Positions 1 to 10,522 of a stretch of 64,000 nucleotides of DNA are shown here, piece after piece. This DNA comes from Nisaea sp. (GTDB taxonomy: Bacteria > Pseudomonadota > Alphaproteobacteria > Thalassobaculales > Thalassobaculaceae). The notes beneath the pieces are model-generated. The model saw only the letters and a program-made list of their open reading frames with translations. It was not told the origin of the DNA and made no database searches. The translations under genes were made by a program, and so were the position numbers. Each line of letters starts with the position of its first letter. Positions within the stretch are counted from its first letter, which is position 1. The stretch spans positions 62,001 through 126,000 of the forward strand of contig NZ_JAEPQA010000002.1 of assembly GCF_017640745.1 (NCBI RefSeq). The letters run 5' to 3'.

Positions 1-1246
1 GATCGCGCTCGCGCTCTGCGCCAACCCGGAAGTGGTGATCGCGGACGAACCGACCACGGCGCTCGACGTCTCGATCCAGGCGCAGATCCTCGAGCTGATG
101 CGCGAGCTCTGCCGGGAGCGCTCCGTCGGCATGATCCTGATCACCCATGACATGGGGGTGATCGCGGACGTGACCGACCGGGTCGCGGTGATGTACCGCT
201 CCCGCCTCGTCGAGGAGGGGCCGACGGAAAAGATCCTCGGTAATCCGGACCATCCCTATACCAAGAGCCTGATCAGCGCCGTGCCGCGCCCGGACGTGCG
301 GCTCGCGCGCTTCCCGGTGGTGGAATATATCGAGAGCGCGGGCGACCGGCGGGACAGCATCGACATCGCCACCCACTGGCTCGGCGCCGGAAGGGGCGAG
401 AAAGCCCCTGACGGCACCATGCTCCGGATCGAGGACCTCCAGGTCCGCTTCCTCACCCGCTTCAGCTTCTTCAAGAAGCATCGGCTCTATGTCGACGCGG
501 TGGACCATGTTTCCTTCGACATCCGCCAGGGCGAGGTCTTCGGCCTGGTCGGTGAGAGCGGCAGCGGCAAGTCGACCATCGCGCGGGCCATTGCCGGGCT
601 CTACAAGCCGAAGGGCGGGCACATCCATTTCGCCGGCGCGGATCTCACCGCGGTGAAGAGCGAGGCGGAGATGGACCGCTATCGCCGGCAGCTGCAGATG
701 ATCTTCCAGGATCCCTATTCCTCGCTGAACCCGCGCATGAAGGTGATGGACATCGTCGCCGAGCCGATCCGCTTCCACGGCCTCGCCGCGGGCGGCGCCG
801 AGACGCGGCGGATCGTGCTGGATCTGCTCGAACATGTCGGGCTCGGGGCCGAGGCCGCGCGGAAATATCCGCACGAGTTTTCCGGCGGCCAGCGCCAGCG
901 CATCTCCATCGCCCGCGCGCTCGCCACCCGGCCGCGCTTCCTGATCTGCGACGAGCCGACTTCGGCGCTCGATGTCTCGATCCAGGCGCAGATCCTGAAC
1001 CTGCTGAAGGACCTGCAGGCCGAGCTGGGGCTCACCATGCTGTTCATCAGCCACGATCTGCCGGTGATCCGGCAGATGTGCGACCGGGTCGGCGTGATGC
1101 GGCACGGCAAGCTGGTGGAAGTGGCGGAGACCGAGACGCTGTTCCAGTCGCCGCAGCATCCCTATACGCGCCATCTGCTGGACCTGATGCCGAAACTCGA
1201 GGTGCTCTCGCACGAGGCCATCGCCGGACTTGAGGTGGCGGACTGA
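1..1246 (+). CDS. Peptide ABC transporter, fused double ATPase (5' truncated)
   Basis: C-terminal part of a cytoplasmic ATPase that drives uptake of di/oligopeptides or related substrates. The frame is open from base 2, so the start lies outside the window. The first nucleotide-binding domain is seen only from its Walker B (IADEPTTALD, from about nt 38). The second is complete: Walker A GESGSGKST at nt 551-577, signature SGGQRQR at nt 881-900, Walker B LICDEPTSALD near nt 940. Both halves end in the proline-rich tail typical of DppD/DppF (HPYTKSL, HPYTRHL), so this is a DppD-DppF fusion like the one at 18821-20485. Its permease and binding-protein genes should lie upstream. Confidence 0.93.
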   Translation, partial: IALALCANPEVVIADEPTTALDVSIQAQILELMRELCRERSVGMILITHDMGVIADVTDRVAVMYRSRLVEEGPTEKILGNPDHPYTKSLISAVPRPDVRLARFPVVEYIESAGDRRDSIDIATHWLGAGRGEKAPDGTMLRIEDLQVRFLTRFSFFKKHRLYVDAVDHVSFDIRQGEVFGLVGESGSGKSTIARAIAGLYKPKGGHIHFAGADLTAVKSEAEMDRYRRQLQMIFQDPYSSLNPRMKVMDIVAEPIRFHGLAAGGAETRRIVLDLLEHVGLGAEAARKYPHEFSGGQRQRISIARALATRPRFLICDEPTSALDVSIQAQILNLLKDLQAELGLTMLFISHDLPVIRQMCDRVGVMRHGKLVEVAETETLFQSPQHPYTRHLLDLMPKLEVLSHEAIAGLEVAD

Positions 1247-1362
1247 GCGCGATGGCGTATAGCAATCGGCTTGCCCTTTGGCGCCCGCTCGTCCTTGGCA
1301 TCAATCAAGAGGCATCTGATCGGTTTGCGGGAAATCTACCTCAATATACACGGTAAATTTGT

Positions 1363-1392
1363 TTGACCTCTTTCTCCGTCGGGCTCTAGTAG
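1363..1392 (+). promoter_or_regulatory. Candidate sigma70 promoter for the 106-aa gene
   Basis: TTGACC at 1363-1368 is followed after 18 bases by TAGTAG (1387-1392), with TAGAAT overlapping at 1390-1395. It lies just upstream of a GGGGAAA ribosome-binding site and the ATG at 1422. The -35 match is good and the -10 is weak. Confidence 0.35.
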
Positions 1393-1421
1393 AATCAGCT
1401 CAATAACGTTGGGGAAATGAG

Positions 1422-1742
1422 ATGGCTGTTAAATTTCACGAGACCGCCAAAGGCGACGGTGTCGAGGTCGGGTCTCCCGACCGGCCGGGAAACATCATCG
1501 TGCTTCCGGAAGCCGGGGACGCGACGGACTGGCACAAATATGGCGCCGGTGAGACCTATTCCATCAGAGCAATGACGCCGTTCAAGTTCCGGCGCGAGGT
1601 TCGCCGCGAAGACGGCAGCACTGACGTGGAAGAGTATGATCTTCAGCCGGAATCGATCATAACCCGGTCGGGGCCGTTCGAGCACCGGGTGATCAACCTG
1701 TCCGAGCGCGGCGCCGTTTTCTGCAAGAGAAAACATCAGTAA
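1422..1742 (+). CDS. Conserved-looking small protein of unknown function, 106 aa
   Basis: I do not recognise the family. The product is soluble, hydrophilic and charged, with no signal peptide, membrane segment or obvious metal motif. Its spacing of short strands and glycines (PGNIIVLPEAG, HKYGAGETYSIRAM, PFEHRVINLSERG) would suit a small beta-rich or cupin-like fold, but that is a guess. The ATG is preceded by GGGGAAATGA. It appears to be a single-gene unit, with a candidate promoter upstream and a stem-loop downstream, between a transporter ATPase and a histidine kinase. Confidence 0.7.
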   Translation: MAVKFHETAKGDGVEVGSPDRPGNIIVLPEAGDATDWHKYGAGETYSIRAMTPFKFRREVRREDGSTDVEEYDLQPESIITRSGPFEHRVINLSERGAVFCKRKHQ

Positions 1743-1761
1743 TCCTAACTGATTATGCAGT

Positions 1762-1789
1762 GAGTCGGGCCTTGCTTTAGGTCCGACTT
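1762..1789 (+). terminator. Stem-loop after the 106-aa gene, possible terminator
   Basis: AGTCGGGCCT (1763-1772) and AGGTCCGACT (1779-1788) form a 10-bp stem with one G-U pair and a six-base loop. No strong T-run follows, so it could instead be a 3'-end stabilising hairpin. Confidence 0.4.
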
Positions 1790-1881
1790 CCTGCTCTCAT
1801 ATCAACTTACGACTCATTTGAGAGCGCGCGCGATCTCTAGGGTTTCCTACGGTCTACTGCCTGGATTCGAGAGTTTTTCGA

Positions 1882-4383
1882 ATGACAGAACCGAACTCCA
1901 GGCCATCGTCCGGCGGTTCCGGACGGCAATTCAGCCTCCTTGCGGATCTCTCGAATGATCTGGTGGCGTCGACGAACCTCTCGGAGGTTCGAGACCTCAT
2001 CGCCTCGCGGTTACCCGAGATCCTGGATTGCGATCGCGCCCTGCTCGTGGTCAGGGGCGACGACGGTCGGGCGCAGGTTGTCGAGCCGAAGCGGCCGGAG
2101 GAGGTCGCGGACCTTTCCTCTCTCAGCGCGTTTGTGGACGCCTGCTTTCAGACCCGCGATGCGATAGCGAAGCCCCGGCTCCCGGCGGAAGACCCTGACC
2201 GTCTGTCGGCGATCGCGGCGCCGCTCATCGTCGCAGGAGAAATCCTGGGCGCGGTCGTCGCCATATCCGAAAACGCGGATGCGTTCTCCGGCACCGACCG
2301 GGACATCGTTCGCTCCGTCGCCGCACCGACGGCGGCAATGCTGTTTGCGTTCCGGAACGGAGCCGGCGATCTCGCCGCGGAACGGGATCGTTCGCGTCAG
2401 TTGCATGAAGATCTGGAAGCCGCGCTCCAGGCCATTCCGCACCCCATCGTGATCTACGACAAGGACTTCAATTTCCGCGCCTGGAACGACGCTTTCGTCG
2501 AGATTCAGGGATACACGAACGAGCTCATGAGGAAGATGGGGGGCATGGCCGGCCTGTTGCGGTACGAGCTCGAGACGAAAAAGACGGTCCCGAACATGAC
2601 ATTCGACGAGGTCTGGGAGCAGTACCAGCGGTACTACAAGACGCCGGATCTCGATTATTCGTACCAGTATTGGCCGAAGCGCGGAAAACACATCGAACGC
2701 AGAACGCGACAGACGGCATCCGGAGGCTGGGTTTCCGTTCTGGTCGACGTTACCGACTGGATGAACGATCAGGAGGAGATCCAGAGAGCGAAAGAGGATG
2801 CCGAAGCCGCCGCGCGCGCGAAGGCGACCTTCCTCGCGAATATGAGCCACGAGATCCGCACGCCGCTGAACGCGATCATCGGGTTCACGCAACTGGTGCT
2901 GCGGGGAGATCTCAGCGACAAGCATCGCGACCAGCTCACTCAGGTCGAGGGCTCCAGTCAGCTGCTGTTGAGGATTATCGACGACATTCTCGATTTTTCC
3001 CGGATCGATGCGGGGATGCTCGAACTGGAGCAGGTTTGCTTCGGCCGCGACGAGATCCTCAACAACGTCCTCACGCTGGCAGGCAACCAGATACGGTCTC
3101 CCGAGGTCGACCTGTACCTGTCTGTCGGCGACGGTGTGCCGGAAAGCTTTGTCGGCGATCCGCTCCGGCTTGCGCAGGTTCTTCTCAATCTCACCAGCAA
3201 TGCCGTCAAGTTCACCCGCCGCGGTGCGATCACGCTGAGCCTTTCCCTTGTCGAACGGGAAGCAGAAGCTGCCACCGTGCGCTTCGATGTTATCGACTCA
3301 GGCATCGGAATGACGCCGGATCAGGTCGCGAAGCTGTTCAAGGCCTTCAGTCAGGCCGATTCATCCACGACGCGGCAATATGGCGGAACAGGTCTCGGGC
3401 TGGCGATCTCGCGCGCGCTCGTGGAACTGATGGGAGGGGAGATCGGCGTCGAAAGCGAGATCGATCGGGGCAGCACCTTTCATGTCACATTGAAGCTCGC
3501 GGTGGCGGAGGAATTGGAAGCCTCCCTCGCCAGCCATCGGGATGAGGGGGCCGAATGGCTGCGGGCCCTGGTTGTGGACGGGACCGAGATAGGGCGGGGC
3601 CTGATCTCTGCCGCTTTTGCGCGCGCCGGTGTCATCGTCGACGCCGTCGCGGACTGCGACGAAGCCGCAAGAGCGATTGGAGCGGCGACGCCGCCGTTCG
3701 ATCTGGTCGTGCTCGACCGGACGTTGGCCAGCCCGGAGAATGCCGCGCGGCTGCGGTCCGCTCTCGATGAAAGACCCGCCGCCGAGGGATCCCGGACCGG
3801 CCGCAGGCTCCTGGTCGCCGCGAGCGGTCTCCAGGCTGACGAGGACAGTTTGCTGGAGGGCATGGACGGTCTGATGGCAAAGGCCGTTCCACCGGCGCAG
3901 TTGCGCGACCTGTTGCTCAAACAGTTCGGGCTGCAGCCGTCCGCCATCGGTCCCGACTCGGATCTCGAACAACGGCTCTCCGCCGACTTGAGCGGGATTT
4001 CCGTGCTCGTCGTCGAGGACAATGCGGTGAATCAGAAGGTCGCCCGGGAGATGCTGGAACGGATCGGAATCCATGTGACAGTCGCGGCGAACGGGCGCGA
4101 GGCGGTCGAGAAAGTCCTGTCGCAGCCGGCGTCCGCGTTCTCGGCCATTCTGATGGACCTTCAACTGCCGGAGATGGACGGCATCACCGCCGCACGCAAG
4201 ATACTCGGCGACCCGGCCTATCGGTCGGTTCCGATCATTGCCATGACCGCAAATGCCTTTGGCGAGGACCGGATTCGGACGCGCGAGGCCGGCATGGTCG
4301 ATCACATCGCGAAACCGATCGACCCGGTCAGGCTCTACGAAACGCTTGGCCGGCATAGAACCCGGGCCCCGGTTTCCTGCTGA
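1882..4383 (+). CDS. Soluble hybrid sensor histidine kinase (GAF-PAS-HisKA-HATPase-REC-REC)
   Basis: Predicted cytoplasmic phosphorelay sensor, 833 aa, without transmembrane segments. Domains in order: GAF-like (about 20-155), PAS-like (about 180-295), HisKA with the phospho-accepting His323 in NMSHEIRTPLN, and HATPase with N box NLTSNAVKF, G1 DSGIGM and G2 GGTGLGLAIS. A degenerate receiver follows (about 560-680: Asp612 present, the acidic pocket reduced to one Asp, and the usual Lys-Pro replaced by LysAla). A complete receiver ends the protein (about 705-825: VVEDN, Asp759 in LMDLQLPEMDG, KPID). No HPt domain or partner regulator is nearby, so output needs a separate phosphotransfer protein. 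The ligand is unknown. Confidence 0.93.
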   Translation: MTEPNSRPSSGGSGRQFSLLADLSNDLVASTNLSEVRDLIASRLPEILDCDRALLVVRGDDGRAQVVEPKRPEEVADLSSLSAFVDACFQTRDAIAKPRLPAEDPDRLSAIAAPLIVAGEILGAVVAISENADAFSGTDRDIVRSVAAPTAAMLFAFRNGAGDLAAERDRSRQLHEDLEAALQAIPHPIVIYDKDFNFRAWNDAFVEIQGYTNELMRKMGGMAGLLRYELETKKTVPNMTFDEVWEQYQRYYKTPDLDYSYQYWPKRGKHIERRTRQTASGGWVSVLVDVTDWMNDQEEIQRAKEDAEAAARAKATFLANMSHEIRTPLNAIIGFTQLVLRGDLSDKHRDQLTQVEGSSQLLLRIIDDILDFSRIDAGMLELEQVCFGRDEILNNVLTLAGNQIRSPEVDLYLSVGDGVPESFVGDPLRLAQVLLNLTSNAVKFTRRGAITLSLSLVEREAEAATVRFDVIDSGIGMTPDQVAKLFKAFSQADSSTTRQYGGTGLGLAISRALVELMGGEIGVESEIDRGSTFHVTLKLAVAEELEASLASHRDEGAEWLRALVVDGTEIGRGLISAAFARAGVIVDAVADCDEAARAIGAATPPFDLVVLDRTLASPENAARLRSALDERPAAEGSRTGRRLLVAASGLQADEDSLLEGMDGLMAKAVPPAQLRDLLLKQFGLQPSAIGPDSDLEQRLSADLSGISVLVVEDNAVNQKVAREMLERIGIHVTVAANGREAVEKVLSQPASAFSAILMDLQLPEMDGITAARKILGDPAYRSVPIIAMTANAFGEDRIRTREAGMVDHIAKPIDPVRLYETLGRHRTRAPVSC

Positions 4384-4499
4384 TCCGGGACGTTCTGCCA
4401 GAAGACCGTTGAAGTTCGCCCGGCGAATGGCAAGTTAGGGACGTAATGCGCGCCTCGATGCCGGGGTGCTGTCGCCCGCCATCCAGCCTCGGATGAAAG

Positions 4500-5390
4500 A
4501 TGCCTGACTACATCGATCTCGTATCCCGCGCCGTCCTCTCCGTCTCCGGCCCGGATGCGCGCAAGTTCCTCCAGGGCCTTGTCTCCAACGACGTGGAGAA
4601 GGTGGCGCCGGAACGGGCGATCCATGCCGCCTTCCTGACGGCGCAGGGCAAGTATCTCTTCGATTTCTTCATTGCCGAGGTCGCGGGAGTGCTGCTGCTC
4701 GACTGCGAGGCCGACAGGCTGGCCGATTTCCAGAAGCGCCTCCGGCTCTACAAGCTGCGTTCCAAGGTCGAGATCGCGGATGCGTCCGACCGCTATGCCG
4801 TGCTCGCGGTGACCGGCGAGGACGCGGCGGACACGCTCGGGCTTGAAGGCGAGGCGGGCGCGGCGAAGGAGATCGAGGGCGGCGCGGTCTTCGTCGATCC
4901 GCGCCACGCCGGTCTCGGCGCGCGGGTGATCGTGGAGAAGGGCAGGCGGGACGCGTTCCTCGCCGGGGCCGGGCTTTCAGAAGGCACCTCTGAAGCCTAC
5001 GACCGCACGCGCATCCGTCTCGGCGTGCCGGACGGCACCCGCGACATGCAGGTCGAGAAGACCGTGCTGCTCGAGGCCGGGTTCGACGAGCTGAACGGCG
5101 TCGACTGGCAGAAGGGCTGCTACATGGGCCAGGAACTGACCGCCCGCACCAAGTATCGCGGCCTGGTGAAGCGCCGCCTGATGCCGGTGAAGATCCTCGA
5201 CGGCGAGATGCCCGCCCCCGGCACCCCGATCCTGCGCGACGAGCGCGAGGTCGGCGAGATCCGCTCCGGCAGCGGCGACATGGCGCTGGCGATGCTGCGC
5301 CTCAACGCGCTGGAGGATCTGGAGCATGCGGTGCTCAGTGCAGGCGGCAGTACAGTGCTGCCGGTGAAGCCGGACTGGGCGCGCTTCTAG
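4500..5390 (+). CDS. ygfZ: Folate-dependent Fe-S cluster protein YgfZ
   Basis: Tetrahydrofolate-binding protein of the GcvT/COG0354 (YgfZ/CAF17) family, which supports assembly or repair of 4Fe-4S enzymes such as MiaB and radical SAM proteins. The 296-aa product carries the family signature KGCYMGQE at residues 205-212, including conserved Cys207, followed by LTARTKYRGLVKRRL. N-terminal segments match the family, including the KFLQGLVSND region near residue 22. It is cytoplasmic and not obviously co-transcribed with the kinase upstream or the transporter downstream. Confidence 0.93.
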   Translation: MPDYIDLVSRAVLSVSGPDARKFLQGLVSNDVEKVAPERAIHAAFLTAQGKYLFDFFIAEVAGVLLLDCEADRLADFQKRLRLYKLRSKVEIADASDRYAVLAVTGEDAADTLGLEGEAGAAKEIEGGAVFVDPRHAGLGARVIVEKGRRDAFLAGAGLSEGTSEAYDRTRIRLGVPDGTRDMQVEKTVLLEAGFDELNGVDWQKGCYMGQELTARTKYRGLVKRRLMPVKILDGEMPAPGTPILRDEREVGEIRSGSGDMALAMLRLNALEDLEHAVLSAGGSTVLPVKPDWARF

Positions 5391-5440
5391 GCTTCGGATT
5401 CACGGCCTTCCGGCACCATTGATATGCCGGCTCTTCGCTT

Positions 5441-6394
5441 GTGCGAAATGATGGCGGCCCATACCCTGCCATTGTGTCCTATATCCATTCGTTGAAGCTC
5501 TATTCCGCCCGTCTGCCGGCCCCGGTCCGCGGCGTGCTGCTCATGGCCCTTGCCGCGGCCATGTTCGTCTGCATGCACGCCATCATCCGCGACCTCGGCA
5601 AGAACGAGGGGCTGCATCCGTTCGAGATCGCCTTCTTCCGCAGCTTCCTCGGCCTGTTCGTTCTGGCCCCGCTGCTGATCCGCCAGCGCTTCCGGCCGCT
5701 CCACACCAATAATCTGAAGCTGCTCTTTCTGCGCGGCGCGGTGAATTCGGCGGCGATGCTGATGTTTTTCTACGGCCTTTCCATCACCCCGCTGGCGGAG
5801 GCGACGGCGCTCGGCTTCACCGCGCCGCTCTTCGCCACGTTGCTTGCGATGCTGTTCCTCGGCGAGGTGGTGCGGCTCCGGCGCTGGGTCGCCATCCTGA
5901 TCGGTTTCGCCGGAACGCTGGTGATCATCCGGCCGGGGATGGTGGATGTCGGGCTCGGGCCGCTGCTCATCCTCGCCGCGACGGTGGTCTGGTCCTTCGC
6001 GCTCATCATCATCAAGTTCCTGACCCGGACGGAATCCAGCGTCACCATCACCGTCTATGCCTCGATCTTCCTCTCGCCCTTCACGCTCGCCGCCGCCGCC
6101 TTCTTCTGGCGCTGGCCCACGCCGGAGGAGGCGGGCTGGCTCTGCCTGATCGCGCTGCTCGGCACCGTCGCGCAGACCGCGATGAACCAGTCGCTGAAGC
6201 TGGCCGACGCCTCGGTCGTGCTGCCGGTCGATTTCAGCAAGCTGATCTGGGCCGCCTTTATCGGCTTCGTGATCTTCGAGGAACTGCCGGACATCTACAC
6301 CTGGATCGGCGGGGCGATGATCTTCGTCTCCACCACCTATATCGCGGTGCGTGAATCCCGCCTGAAGAAGCAGGCGGCGAAAGCTGCGGCATAA
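5441..6394 (+). CDS. EamA/DMT-family transporter
   Basis: Inner-membrane carrier of the drug/metabolite transporter superfamily, with two EamA repeats and about ten hydrophobic helices across 317 aa. Family hallmarks include ATALGFTAPLFATLLAML in repeat one and LPVDFSKLIWAAFIGF in repeat two. The substrate cannot be read from sequence; relatives export amino acids or other metabolites. The frame opens with GTG at 5441; a second GTG at 5474, or an ATG further in, could be the true start. It is about 50 bp downstream of ygfZ on the same strand. Confidence 0.88.
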   Translation: MRNDGGPYPAIVSYIHSLKLYSARLPAPVRGVLLMALAAAMFVCMHAIIRDLGKNEGLHPFEIAFFRSFLGLFVLAPLLIRQRFRPLHTNNLKLLFLRGAVNSAAMLMFFYGLSITPLAEATALGFTAPLFATLLAMLFLGEVVRLRRWVAILIGFAGTLVIIRPGMVDVGLGPLLILAATVVWSFALIIIKFLTRTESSVTITVYASIFLSPFTLAAAAFFWRWPTPEEAGWLCLIALLGTVAQTAMNQSLKLADASVVLPVDFSKLIWAAFIGFVIFEELPDIYTWIGGAMIFVSTTYIAVRESRLKKQAAKAAA

Positions 6395-6480
6395 AGCGCG
6401 GCCCGGTTGACCCGGAGCCGCTTCCCGCGCATAAGCAGGCCCGGTTTCCGCAACTCCATTTTCAGAACGGGTCCTGACCA

Positions 6481-8067
<1,587 letters not shown>

Positions 8068-8080
8068 GCCGGAAGAACGA

Positions 8081-9133
8081 TCAGGTGTGGCGGAGAACGT
8101 GCTTCGCGATCTTCGCCATGACCGACGGTAGCCCCACTTCTCCGACCTTCTCGACCGGATGCCAGAAACAGTCCGCCGGCTTCGAGCCTGTCGCGCGGCC
8201 GCGATAGACCTCCAGCTCGAGATGGAAATGCGTGAAGGTGTGGCGCACCAGTCCCGGCAGCTTCACCCATTCCGTCCGGACCGGGGCCTCGGCGAGGGCG
8301 CGGTTCAGCGGCTGCTCCTCCTCCCGCCACTCGCTTGACGGGATCTCGACCATTCCCCCCAGAAGCCCGCTCGGCGGTCGGCGGCGGAGCAGGATCTCGC
8401 CGCGGCCGTTGGCGATCCAGAAGGCGACGCCCTTGCGGGTCGGTTTCGGAGCCTTCTTTTTCTTCTTCGGCAGCTCCTCCGCGATGCCCGCGATCCGTCC
8501 GGCGCAAGGGGCGCTCCAGGGGCAGGTGAGGCATTTCGGCTTGCGCGGGGTGCAGATCGTGGCGCCGAGATCCATCACCGCCTGGGCGTAGTCACCGGGC
8601 CGATGCTCGGGCGTGAGCGCGGCGGCGAGCTGCTTCAGTTCCGGCTTGGCGTCGGGCAGCGGGGTCTCGACCGCGTGCATCCGCGCCATCACCCGCTCGA
8701 AATTGCCGTCGACCGGGGTCGCGGGAATGTCGAAGGCGATGGCGGCAATGGCGGCGGCGGTATAGGGGCCGATTCCCGGCAGGGTCAGCAGGCCCTCCTC
8801 GGTCTCGGGAAAGCGGCCCTTGTGTTCGTCGCGCACGACGCCAGCGCATTTGTGCAGGTTGCGGGCGCGGGCGTAATAGCCGAGCCCCGCCCATTCGGCG
8901 AGCACGTCCTCGACCGGCGCGTCGGCGAGCGCGGTGACGTTCGGCCAGCGGGCGAGGAAGCGGGTGAAATAGGGGCCGACGGCGGCGACCGTGGTCTGCT
9001 GCAGCATGATCTCGCTGAGCCACACATGGTAGGGATCCGCCGTTCCGCCGGGGGCGCTGCGCCAGGGCAGGCGGCGGTGGTGGCGGTCGTACCAGTCGAG
9101 CAGCAGGGCGGGCAGGGACGCGGGCGCGGGCAC
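8081..9133 (-). CDS. mutY: A/G-specific adenine DNA glycosylase MutY
   Basis: Removes adenine mispaired with 8-oxoguanine. The 350-aa protein has Glu41 in SEIMLQQT, a helix-hairpin-helix LPGIGPYTAAAI (about 118-129) and the catalytic Asp142 in VDGNFERV. The 4Fe-4S ligands Cys194, Cys201, Cys204 and Cys210 have the standard C-X6-C-X2-C-X5-C spacing. A C-terminal NUDIX-like 8-oxoG recognition domain follows a lysine-rich linker (KKKKKAPKP). It is divergent from the DUF721 gene, an arrangement common in alphaproteobacteria together with dsbA and smc. Confidence 0.97.
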   Translation of the reverse strand: MPAPASLPALLLDWYDRHHRRLPWRSAPGGTADPYHVWLSEIMLQQTTVAAVGPYFTRFLARWPNVTALADAPVEDVLAEWAGLGYYARARNLHKCAGVVRDEHKGRFPETEEGLLTLPGIGPYTAAAIAAIAFDIPATPVDGNFERVMARMHAVETPLPDAKPELKQLAAALTPEHRPGDYAQAVMDLGATICTPRKPKCLTCPWSAPCAGRIAGIAEELPKKKKKAPKPTRKGVAFWIANGRGEILLRRRPPSGLLGGMVEIPSSEWREEEQPLNRALAEAPVRTEWVKLPGLVRHTFTHFHLELEVYRGRATGSKPADCFWHPVEKVGEVGLPSVMAKIAKHVLRHT

Positions 9134-9198
9134 TTCAGCGAATTTCCATTGGGTCTCGGGCCGGAGCCCTTACATTAGGGCAGGAGGAGTGGGCGGCA

Positions 9199-9753
9199 AT
9201 GGCTGACGACGGTACCAAGGAGCAAACGGCGCGCGCAAAGCGGCATTACAGCGGCCTGACGCGGGTCGCCGCCGTCGCGCCGGGGCTCGGCGACAAGGCG
9301 ATGCGGCAGCGCGGTTTCACCGAATCGCGCATCGTCAGCGACTGGCCCGCCATCGTCGGAGAGGTGCTGGCGCTCGACACGGCGCCGGAAAAGCTGGTCT
9401 TCGCCCGCGGCTCGACCGGCGGGGGCACCCTGCATCTGAGGGTCGCCGGGGCCGCGGCGCTCGAGGTGCAGCATCAGATTCCCCAGATCATCGAACGTAT
9501 CAACACCGTCTTCGGCTACGGCGCCATCGGACGAATCGCGCTGAAGCAGGGCCCGCTGCCGAAACGGCGGGAGAGCACGCGGCCGAAGCTGCGTCCGCTC
9601 GCGCCGCAGGAGGAAAGCCGGATCCACGAGAGTGTCTCCGGCGTCGGGCGCAGTGACCTCCGGCAGGCGCTGGAGGATCTCGGCAAGGCCGTCACCGCCC
9701 GCTCGAAGGCAAAGGGCGCTGACGGCACCGTGAAAAAACGGACCAATTCCTGA
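9199..9753 (+). CDS. DUF721 (DciA-like) protein
   Basis: 184-aa soluble protein with a DUF721 domain in its first 115 residues: GFTESRIVSDWPAIVG, then the LHLRVAGAAALEVQHQIPQIIERIN core. In other bacteria DUF721/DciA proteins act as replicative helicase loaders or operators. The tail is basic and proline-rich, as is usual. The position between mutY and a DsbA-like gene ahead of smc is a recurrent alphaproteobacterial arrangement. The helicase role here is inferred from the family only. Confidence 0.85.
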   Translation: MADDGTKEQTARAKRHYSGLTRVAAVAPGLGDKAMRQRGFTESRIVSDWPAIVGEVLALDTAPEKLVFARGSTGGGTLHLRVAGAAALEVQHQIPQIIERINTVFGYGAIGRIALKQGPLPKRRESTRPKLRPLAPQEESRIHESVSGVGRSDLRQALEDLGKAVTARSKAKGADGTVKKRTNS

Positions 9754-9866
9754 CATGATTGCGGGGCAGTCTGTCCGGTGTCGCGGTCCGAGGCCGTGTT
9801 TTCAGACGGTTGCGGGCGGGAAAAAGCCGCACTAGAATTTCAACATCTTGTAACAGGAGGCAATAA

Positions 9867-10484
9867 GTGCGCCGTAGAACACTAAATCTTGTGTTGGGTC
9901 TTGGTCTGATCGCGCCCGTGGCGGGGATGCTGCCGCTGCCGGCTCTGGCCGAAGGCGTGGATATGGAGGTCGCGACCGCACCCCGGATTCTCGGCAATCC
10001 GGACGCGAAGCTGCTGATCACGGAATATTTCTCCATGACCTGCCCGCACTGCGCACGCTTCCACAACGAGGTCCTGCCGAAGCTGAAGGAAGCCTATATC
10101 GATACCGGCAAGATCCGCTTTGAATTCAAGGACTTCCCGCTCGACCAGTGGGCGCTTCGCGCCTCCGCCATGGCGCGCTGCCTCGACGGCAAGCGCTACT
10201 TCGCGATGGTCGAGATCCTGATGAAGAAGCAGGAAGCCTGGTCGCGGGCGAACGATCCCTATGGCGCGCTGGTCAAGCTCGGCAAGCTCGCGGGGCTGTC
10301 GGAAGCCCAGATCGACGCCTGCATGAACGACGAGAAGCTGATCGACTACATCCTGAACGAGCGCCTGACGGCGAGCCGGGATCTCGGCATCACCGCGACG
10401 CCCTCCTTCATGATGAATGGACGCAAGCTCGACGGTGTGTTCACCTTCGAGTCCTTCGAGGAGGCGATCTCGGCCGCGCTCTGA
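9867..10484 (+). CDS. Periplasmic DsbA-family thiol oxidoreductase
   Basis: 205-aa exported thioredoxin-fold protein. An N-terminal signal (about 1-29, ending ALA-EG) leads into a DsbA/Com1-type domain with the CPHC active site at residues 59-62 (SMTCPHCARFH) and the cis-Pro region TATPSFMMNGRKLDG near the C terminus. It probably oxidises or isomerises disulfides in secreted proteins. The GTG start is set by a full AGGAGG at 9855-9860, six bases upstream. smc begins 38 bp downstream, so the two are likely co-transcribed. Confidence 0.92.
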   Translation: MRRRTLNLVLGLGLIAPVAGMLPLPALAEGVDMEVATAPRILGNPDAKLLITEYFSMTCPHCARFHNEVLPKLKEAYIDTGKIRFEFKDFPLDQWALRASAMARCLDGKRYFAMVEILMKKQEAWSRANDPYGALVKLGKLAGLSEAQIDACMNDEKLIDYILNERLTASRDLGITATPSFMMNGRKLDGVFTFESFEEAISAAL

Positions 10485-10522
10485 GGCGCGGCGCGGGGCC
10501 GGCATTGAGGAGCGTCTAACGG

